From Emiliania huxleyi CCMP1516 (Eukaryota > Haptophyta > Isochrysidales > Noelaerhabdaceae), in contig NW_005198243.1 of NCBI RefSeq assembly GCF_000372725.1, positions 240,113-304,112 of the forward strand: a stretch of DNA of 64,000 nucleotides, read 5' to 3'. Positions 52,000-64,000 of the stretch are shown here, piece by piece (the stretch's first letter is position 1; each line of letters starts with the position of its first letter). The translations under genes and the position numbers were made by a program. Below the pieces are notes generated by a model that was given only the letters and a program-made list of their open reading frames with translations, had not been told where the DNA came from and did not search any database.

Positions 52000-52418
52000 G
52001 GGTTGTGTCAGCGGCGTCCGACAGAACCAGCTGAAGCACAAGGATTGTCCGAAGCCATAAAAAGAAATCGCCCGCGCGTCTGCTGCACTTGCCTGCACCG
52101 CTCTGTCGACGAGATACATCGAGATGCGCCCGCCGCAGGAGCCGAGACGAAAGTAGACAAGGAGGGTTCCCCGAAGCCCTGGCAAAACAGTGAAGCAGGG
52201 CGGCGGGCGCGTCTGCCCTTCCGTGCCAGTGCGCCAGTGCGCCAATCTCGTGCCCAGGTAGCGTTGTGCGAAGCGAGTTTATTCGGTGATGGCGCCCGCT
52301 CGCGCCGGCTCGTTGCAGCCACAGGTTTCCGAGCGCCTCGTGCTGATCCCAGCCATCGACAAGAGGAGCACGACTCGCGGGCCATCTTTACTGGCCTGAT
52401 CAAGCAGCTTGACGACTT

Positions 52419-52598
52419 TCATGCCCTCTGAATTTGTTTGTCCCTCGCGCCCCGCACTCGGGCCAGGAGGGGCTGTTCCCGGGCATTCACACTATGTTCC
52501 TGAGATAAGTGGGCGATTATATCCATAAGGGATTTCATCCCTTTTTGGTAGGTGTCGAGTATCAGCTTTGCCTCGCTCTGTGACCAGCCGCTCGGCAT
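52419..52598 (-). CDS. Possible small exon
   Basis: A frame from ATG 52598 reads MPSGWSQSEAKLILDTYQKG, MKSLMDIIAHLSQEHSVNAR and ends at 52419. It has helical, protein-like composition; no family. The region 52620-52780 contains an imperfect duplicate (CATTCGGAGCA...CTGAGCGGC, 52645 and 52719). Confidence 0.3.
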   Translation of the reverse strand: MPSGWSQSEAKLILDTYQKGMKSLMDIIAHLSQEHSVNAREQPLLARVRGARDKQIQRA

Positions 52599-52899
52599 AG
52601 GAAAGTCTGCATGGTGTGCGTGGCCGCGCGAGGCTTCGCCGACGCATTCGGAGCAAGCTGAGCAATCGTGTGCTCGTATCTCTGAGCGGCAGGTTCTGCC
52701 AGCACTGCGAGGAGACGACGCATTCGGAGCATGCTCAGCAACAGCAGCGTGCTTGTGTCTCAGAGCGGCGGCCCTTCTGCTATTGGTGACTTGCCTAACC
52801 TTGTTGGGCGTCAGCGCTGGAGCTATTGCGACAAGCAATGCGGGCATTGTAGCTTTGTAGGTCAGTCCTGTCTGTGGCTCGACACACACTCACGAGACT

Positions 52900-53394
52900 A
52901 AAAGGCGCGAACTTGACCGCCCGTCGTTCCAGCATTAATTCTTGTTTCGTTTCAGCCATTCCGCCGAATATGGCTCTCGCACTTCTTTTTCCTCGTGCGC
53001 GCGGGGTGGCACCGTTCCGGCTGTGCGGGGGCCGGGGGGCGGGGAGGGGGCACGGAATCGCCGCCGGCGGGGGGCGACCCGCGCGTCACGAACATTAATC
53101 TTTTTTCAGTGAAGCTATACGTTTTTCGTAGCAGCCATTCCACATATTTTCAGTTTTTTTGCCAGCGTGTGTTAGTGCCAGTGCGCGCCAGTCCCGTGCC
53201 CAAAAGAAAGAAAGAAAGAAAACGGACAACCCAAGGGAGCGGGATCCCGTGCCCAGTGTTCTGCGAGAGTTCTTGTAAAATTCTTTTTGCGTGAATGAGC
53301 TTGCCAACGGCGAGGGCGGTCGAGTGCACGGAGCTAAGTGCCTCGCCGTCCTCGCCGGAGTCGCTTAGGCGGCTCCAGTGGTGTACCTGTGTTA
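52900..53394. other. No gene recognised
   Basis: Relatively AT-rich. The GTGCCAGTGCGCGCCAGTCC core of module A occurs alone at 53177-53196, and similar text lies at 52219-52262. Confidence 0.45.
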
Positions 53395-53548
53395 GTGCCA
53401 GTGCGCGCGCGCCAGTCCCGTGCCCAGTCCTGTGCCCAGTGTTGTGCGATGCTCCGGCGGTGAGCCGGTGAGTGTGCCAGTCCGCGCCAGTCCGCGCCCT
53501 TTTCGTGCCAGTGTGCTGTGAGAGAGCCTTGCTTTCCAGAATTCTTCA
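53355..53548 (+). repeat. Upstream module A, longest copy
   Basis: Runs GAGTCGCTTAGGCGGCTCC, TTAGTGCCAGTGCGCGCGCG, GTGTGCCAGTCCGCGCCAGT, TCGTGCCAGTGTGCTGTGAG and ends near AGAATTCTTCATC. It precedes the coiled-coil gene (ATG 53705) in its sense. Confidence 0.85.
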
Positions 53549-53704
53549 TCTTCTGCGTTGCTCTCCATCTTATCGTGCCACACCCAACTGTCGCTCTGCT
53601 CGCCTTCCCATTCGCTGTTAGTGCTAGTGCGCGCCCATGCCGAGGCTTCAATTCTTTGTTCGCGCGTTGAGCCTCACTTGCGATCACTTGCTTGACCGCT
53701 ACCG

Positions 53705-57172
<3,468 letters not shown>

Positions 57173-57279
57173 AGCAACTCCTTCAGAGCGTCGGTGAGCA
57201 TGTGTGCATGGAGGCTCCAGATCATCCCCGCTTCTTAGCGCTGTCGTCAACTAGAGCCGTATCTCCATAAAGTTAGTTT

Positions 57280-58718
57280 ATCTCCACGGGCCGGCGCTGT
57301 CGGTGCAGCTTCGGCGCGTGCGCCTGCACAGCTGCGCGAGTTCCTTCCTGGCAACGCAGGCCGCGGCGGGGGTGGGGGAGAGCGTGCCGATGCAGCGGAC
57401 GGCCCTCGGTCTGCACCCGACGATGCGGTGGACGATCCGCTTCGGCAAGTGGCTGGCGACGACGCGAATCAAAGCATTGAGGGCGAGCCGGTGGCACGCG
57501 ACCGCGAGTAGGAGAACCGGAAAAGGAGAGTGAGAATCAGAAGCGACGGACACGAATCCCTCTCGAGCCTCCGCATCCGCCAGGAAGCGAAGGCAGACGG
57601 CAAGATACGTCGCCGGACCAGCGACAGGAAGCGCAGGAAAACAAAAAGAACAAGACCAGGAGCATGGAGACGAGGGAAGGCGCGAGGCGCTCCGCCGACA
57701 AGCAGCAGAGGCGGCGGCGAAAGTAACGACGGCCATGCTAACGACGGGCGGCACGGTGGAAGGGGCGAAGGTAGGCCCCTCTAGCATAGCGGAAGGGGAA
57801 CTCGGCCTACTGGCGACGAGGAGGCTAGAGAAATTTGAGGTGTGTAGCATCTACACTGGGGAGATCTTCCGGACAGGAACGGCGCAGCCACCAGAGACGG
57901 TACCAGACGAACTATCACGACACACGGCAGCAGGGGGGACGCAGCTGGATGGAAGTGACGACGAGAGCGGGGACGACTTTGACAGCGTCGCGGCGCGGTG
58001 TAACTTCGACTGGCCTGCAGCATCGAATGAGCCGAAACGAGGCACGAGGGCGACGCACTTCGTACGCTACGAGGAGATACAATTAGGCAAGGCAGCTGCG
58101 CAGGTGATGGTCCTGTTTGCAGAGAGGGGAGTCAAGGAAGGCCAAGAAATCACATGGTCATATGGGGACTCATACAGGAGCCACCGCAAGGAGATGGGAT
58201 ACAAGGCGGGGACCAGGGCGGATCCGAACGCAATAACACCCCAGCAAGCGCGGACGGCATTCGCGAGATACTGCAAAAAGATAGACGTGACGAAGGAGGA
58301 GCTAGCGTGGAACTTTGGATGCATATCGGCAAGCCAAAATAACGAGCAGGAGGCTGTCCTGGTGCGTGAGCTAATCCTGAGCAACAATAAGCGACTGTAC
58401 CACGGAGCACAGAGCGCAGCAGACAGGACGGCGGCGACGGCGGACATGGCAGAGACGAGTGTGAAACAAAGGGCGGCGGGCATGGAGGGCGGTAGCGACG
58501 GGGATGGAGACGGTGACGGTGGCGAGGGAGAGGAAGGGGGTCCATTAACACCAGACAGCGAGAGGGGCAGGGAGGAAAGGGGGAGAGAGGAAGCCAACGC
58601 GACGTGCGCAGAGGATGAGGATATAAACTGGGACGACGCAGCGGAGGGGATAGGCGAGGGAATCGAGGGACCGGAGGGCTTTCGCGACAGCGACGATGAC
58701 GACGAAGAAAGGGGAGGG
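57280..58718 (+). mobile_element. Mosaic retroelement-like block B
   Basis: 57290-57505 is ~93% like 26005-26215 of block A, and 58605-58718 ~95% like 27125-27245. The ~1.1 kb between them is unrelated to the ~0.9 kb in block A and codes for a SET-like protein. The block ends in the assembly gap. Truncated at the left, since the Tudor-like part is absent. Confidence 0.6.
57735..58718 (+). CDS. SET-domain-like protein carried by block B
   Basis: From ATG 57735 (frame open from about 57540). SET landmarks: EGELGLLATRRLEKFEVCSI with YTGEIF (the G-x-G/Y-x-GE strand) and, after an acidic insert, THFVRYEEIQLGKAAAQVMV, LFAERGVKEGQEITWSYGDS, Y (the G-E-E-I-x-x-x-Y end). The central N-H-S-C-x-P-N motif is altered (CNFDWPAASNEP), so methyltransferase activity is doubtful. 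It continues with helical text (AFARYCKKIDVTKEELAWNF) and an acidic tail shared with block A. It runs into the gap. Confidence 0.5.
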
Positions 58719-58818
58719 NNNNNNNNNNNNNNNNNNNNNNNNNNNNNNNNNNNNNNNNNNNNNNNNNNNNNNNNNNNNNNNNNNNNNNNNNNNNNNNNNN
58801 NNNNNNNNNNNNNNNNNN
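58719..58818. other. Assembly gap
   Basis: 100 unknown bases. 58819-59040 beyond it is full of long C and A runs and looks like low-quality sequence. Confidence 1.
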
Positions 58819-59064
58819 CCTACATCCATGGGAGGGTTTTTTGAAGAGGGGGTTGAAAACCTTTCGACCAAAAAAAACCCCCCGGGAGGAACGCGCGGAA
58901 AATGAAAACCCCCCCCCCCCCCTCGCCCCCGGACAAATATTCTCTCTTCCCCCCCGCGCACAAAGACACCCTCCCCCCCCCCCCACACATCTGTCTTCAG
59001 ACACACACACACACAAACACACCCCCCCACACACACCCCGTTTACCCACGGGCATTGGGCCTTG

Positions 59065-59178
59065 CACTTTGAATGCCGTGGGGCTCCTGTCGTCAGACGT
59101 GGAGACGCGAGGGTTGCCCCCCCTTGCCCCACCACCTCGTGTGTGTGGAGAAGTTTACCTTACCTTACCTTACCTTAC
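59065..59178 (-). repeat. GTAAGG-headed element, third copy
   Basis: Inverted copy of 31023-31140 (CTTGCACTTTGAATGCCGTG, GTGTGGAGAAGTTTACC, TTACCTTACAG). On the minus strand it opens GTAAGG directly after the coding-like text ADEQEDEYLPPKIGF (59180-59225), as an intron would. Confidence 0.75.
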
Positions 59179-59439
59179 AGAATCCTATCTTGGGTGGCAG
59201 ATACTCGTCTTCCTGCTCGTCCGCCGACAAAATGATTTTCGACCGCAGCGAAACGCAGGGGCGCCCCCTCCCCCCCACCCCCCCCCCCCCACCGAGCTGC
59301 GAAACAACGGCGTCCACACCGGCCGCCGAGAAGCCCCAAAATTTTCCTCGGCGCTGCGCGCCGTTGGAGCCGAGGAGATATGTTGCAGCCCACCGCAAAA
59401 GGTGGACAGAAAAATCAGCAGTCCTCCTCCGGGAATGTA

Positions 59440-59645
59440 CGTAAGAGCTTTACATACACTGAGAGAGAGAGACGCATCGCCATCGCTTCGGTGAATGAAG
59501 GGGGTGAACCGCGCCATCCTCGAGCGCCGTGCAAAGCTCGCTCGCTTCCGAGCTCTCACGCCGCGCGTAGGGCCCTTAGGGGCCTAGAGAACACAGCCCC
59601 CCCTCCCTTTTCTCCCAGTAAGCTCAAAGTACGTACACTGAAATT
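59440..59645. repeat. Dispersed piece shared with 42885-42965
   Basis: TACGTAAGAGC with ACATACACTGAG at 59440 and CCCTTTTCTCCCAGTAA at 59607 recur, closer together, at 42888 and 42928. A 30-codon plus-strand frame at 59493 (MKGVNRAILERRAKLARFRA) could be a start exon or upstream frame; not supported further. Confidence 0.5.
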
Positions 59646-59960
59646 GCTGCCGCTCGCCTCGAAAGCGCCCGCCGGCCGGTGGGTGTCCAAAGACGTACGC
59701 TGCAAGTTGGGCGGGGCAGGCATGAAGACGGTATGCCCGGCTGGCGCGATTTCTTTTCTGTGCGAGAAAGGTGATTTTGTTTTGCATTGTGGGCTCGCGT
59801 CGCGAATTTCTTTTCGGAGTGGCGGGGTAAAATTCTTTTCGCCTTGGGCTCGTTGGGCTCGTTGGGCTCGTGCTCCACTGGCTGTCTCAGGTGGCGGGCG
59901 TGCTGCCCGCCCTTCTCTGTGAGCAGTGGCTCGTGCTCCAGTGGCTCCTGGACAGGCTCC

Positions 59961-61966
<2,006 letters not shown>

Positions 61967-62104
61967 ATTACAGTCATGTCCCCGTGAGCTGAGGGCCGCT
62001 GAGGCGGTGGCGCGCCCGCGCAAAACACCGTTACCTTTTCCTTTTGTGTAGCGTGGCGCCGTAATGAGTTGATAACAGTAACGTCGACAGTACGCGAGTA
62101 ACTA

Positions 62105-63676
62105 CGTCACGTACCTGAGGCCTACGCGTTCTCCCCCCCCACACCTCGCGCACTGGCACCGGATGCCATAGATGGCGAGCCCCTCTGCGCGCACCCGCTT
62201 CGACAGCCGGCAGTCCACGTATGAGTGGACAATCTCCTCGCCAGCCGCAACCTCGCGCAAGGCGACGATGCGCGCCGTCGCGGGCGCGTTTGGCGCGCCG
62301 CCGAAGGCGACGGACGCGTTTGGCGCGCACGAATGGTTCATCATGCAGACGAGCCAGGAGAGGCCTGTGGAGAAGGAGGCGAGCTCCTCATGAACGCGCG
62401 TGCCGTGTGTGTGTCGAGGTCCCAGCAAGGACAGGCGGAGGCCTGTCGCGTCGAGTGAAGGAGCGCCGCCTGCTGGGCTGGGCACCACCACCGCCACCTG
62501 GTCCAATGCGTGTTGCCCTCATCCAGTATGGAGTTCCGTGTCAGAACCGCTGACCAGCTGCCGCCTGGTTCAGGAATGCGAGGCCGACGAGGCTGCCAAA
62601 CGAGTTGCGGCCGGCCATGCGTGCAAAGCGGCGAACCAGCCTAAGGAGACCCCTCCAGATTCCAGCACGTGTACACCACGGCCGAAATCTCGGAGAAATC
62701 TCGGAGAAATCTCGGAGAAATCTCGGCCAGAGCTCGGCACGCCTCGCGGGGACGGCCGCTCGCTCACATGAGAGGAGCATCGCGCCGCGCAGCAGCCGGC
62801 AGGCTGTCTGGACCTACACGCACCGTGCGGTTCCGGTCGTCCTCTTTGGGACCGCTTACGGCCGTTTTACTTCGTGTTCCGAGCTGAGTGGGCCGGGCGG
62901 ATCTCGGAGAGGTCTCGAAAGGCGTGGCGAGCGGTGCAGGCCTGGCGCAGCGTCGCTGCCGCCGCCTCGGGTCCCGCAGCGTCGCGGCGCAGCACGACTC
63001 CCACCGGCTCCTGCACAAAGCCCAGCGCCACCGCCGCCGCCGCCGCCTCGGCACCGCCGCCGCCTCCTGGCCGGGCTCTGGCCAGCCGCGTCAGCATGGC
63101 AGCGAGCAAGGCGGCGGCGAGCTCGAGCTCGGGCAGCTCGGCCTCTCGCGCGTGCGCTCGGAAGCGGCGCCAAGCAGCCGCCGCGGGCGAGTGCTGCAGT
63201 CCCGGACAGAGCAGGCTGTGGCCCCTCTCCATGCTAGCGCGACGGCACCGCTCGCTGCAGAAGAGCACACCGCAAGCGCACGGCGGGCAGCGCGCCCGGA
63301 GTGCCGCCTCCTCCATGCCCATCCGACCCGTGGCGAGCTTGCGGTGCGTGCTTGCCGACCCGAGGTTTGCAAGGCAACGCTCGCACGTGAACGACTCCAC
63401 GCTGTCTGGCATAGGTACGGCAAGCAGCGGCGTCTCTTCGACGATGATTTCGCCGGCTGCGATTGTCCTGCTCGCAAACAGAGCGCGCCCGCGGCCAGGA
63501 ATAGTCCTCACTCTGACTCCCGGTGGGCACGGCGGCGGCGGGGCGGCCAGCGGGTTGGCTACAGCTAGGCTGGCGATGGAGTCGTGTAGCCGTGCCCGCG
63601 TGTGCTTTCGTCGGCGACGACGCCGCAGGAGGGAGAGGCAAGTAAGGCTGCTGTGCGACGAGCGCGAGATGGCCAT
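62105..63676 (-). CDS. SMYD-type SET/MYND methyltransferase, spliced
   Basis: Exon one from ATG 63676 has the SET start (RTIPGRGRALFASRTIAAGE, IIVEETPLLAV) and an embedded MYND finger (FTCERCLANLG ... CPPCACGVLFCSERCRRASM, ERGHSLLC), followed by a helical linker to HAFRDLSE (about 62915). A middle exon near 62560-62640 reads LVRRFARMAGRNSFGSLVGL. The last exon ends 62105 and has the catalytic SET core: VCMMNHSCAPNASVAFGG, ARIVALREVAAGEEIVHSYV, then the post-SET CQCARCGGG. The order matches SMYD lysine methyltransferases. One intron holds a GAGAAATCTCG repeat (62685-62727). Module B lies upstream at 63873. Confidence 0.8.
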
Positions 63677-63872
63677 ATGTGTCCCGAGCGCCGCGCGCGT
63701 GGCACTGTGAATGGGCCTTACGGGCTCGAACCTCAACCTCTCACAGACCAGCGCACAGTCCCGTCGAGTCCCGCCCGGTTTTCATACATGGGCCTGTGGG
63801 CTTGCTCCGGCGCACCCCACCCCGCTCAACGCAAACATTAGCTGCGGTGCACAGCATGCTGGCGTTCACACA

Positions 63873-64000
63873 AAAACACAACCCCGGCCCCAAGACGCAC
63901 AAGCTCAGACAGTCGAGAAAGGGATAGACAGCATCGACAGTCAGAAGTCAGCGCTGGGTCCCACCCAGGGCGAATGCGACGACGGCCTCTAGTGTGAGCT
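63873..64000 (-). repeat. Upstream module B
   Basis: Contains AGTCAGCGCTGGGTCCCACC, GACGGCCTCTAGTGTGAGCT and the CACAACCCCGGCCCCAAGAC edge. In minus sense it lies 200 bp before the SMYD start. It runs off the window. Confidence 0.8.

Overview
The window reads as nuclear DNA of a GC-rich unicellular alga, most likely a haptophyte (a pelagophyte or dinoflagellate relative is not excluded). The grounds are spliced genes with both GT-AG and GC-AG introns, a plastid-style bipartite presequence on a cupin (36457-36945), and a mix of ankyrin, RCC1, MYND/SMYD, RING and Pro-rich extracellular proteins. No bacterial operons, rRNA, convincing tRNA or CRISPR array are visible. Two assembly gaps lie at 31207-31521 and 58719-58818.

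Layout. 1-7.2 kb: ankyrin protein, stand-alone myosin-I TH1 tail, RCC1 propeller, and a membrane-anchored Ser-Pro-rich protein. 7.2-9.7 kb: nested repeats with a DNA-transposon-like insertion. 9.9-10.7 kb: a broken, lower-GC PLP-enzyme-like relic. 11.5-14.8 kb: LCM-family methyltransferase, a hypothetical protein and a 2OG-Fe(II) oxygenase. 15-17.3 kb: mostly repeats. 17.3-24.6 kb: an RND/MMPL-type transporter split by more than 15 repeat-built introns. 25.1-28.3 kb: mobile-element mosaic with Tudor-like and reverse-transcriptase-like segments. 28.8-30.9 kb: subtilase. 32.3-33.5 kb: Ubl-RINGv membrane E3. 33.7-35.2 kb: retroelement C-terminus. 35.8-46.2 kb: cupin, bromodomain protein, RBR-type E3, F-box/LRR protein, MYND protein joined to a kelch-like piece, and an IQ-like protein. 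46.2-57.2 kb: spliced hypothetical, second ankyrin protein, alpha/beta hydrolase and a long coiled-coil protein. 57.3-58.8 kb: second mosaic element with a SET-like reading frame. 60-64 kb: unknown two-exon protein and a SMYD-type methyltransferase.

The most striking signal is in the introns. At 17 places, in at least five genes, the start of the downstream exon is repeated upstream at a step of 67-77 bp, usually close to 70. In the multi-copy cases the step is exact (68 bp six times, 70 bp three times, 71 and 72 bp twice). This is what intron gain or growth by short tandem duplication of exon sequence would leave, and several of these introns then share the same filler motifs.

A second signal is two families of dispersed modules that sit just upstream of otherwise unrelated genes, nearly always in the gene's sense. 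They may be mobile promoters or 5' leaders.

The genes do not form one pathway. Ubiquitin ligases, methyl-lysine enzymes or readers and repeat-scaffold proteins are over-represented, as is common in such algae.
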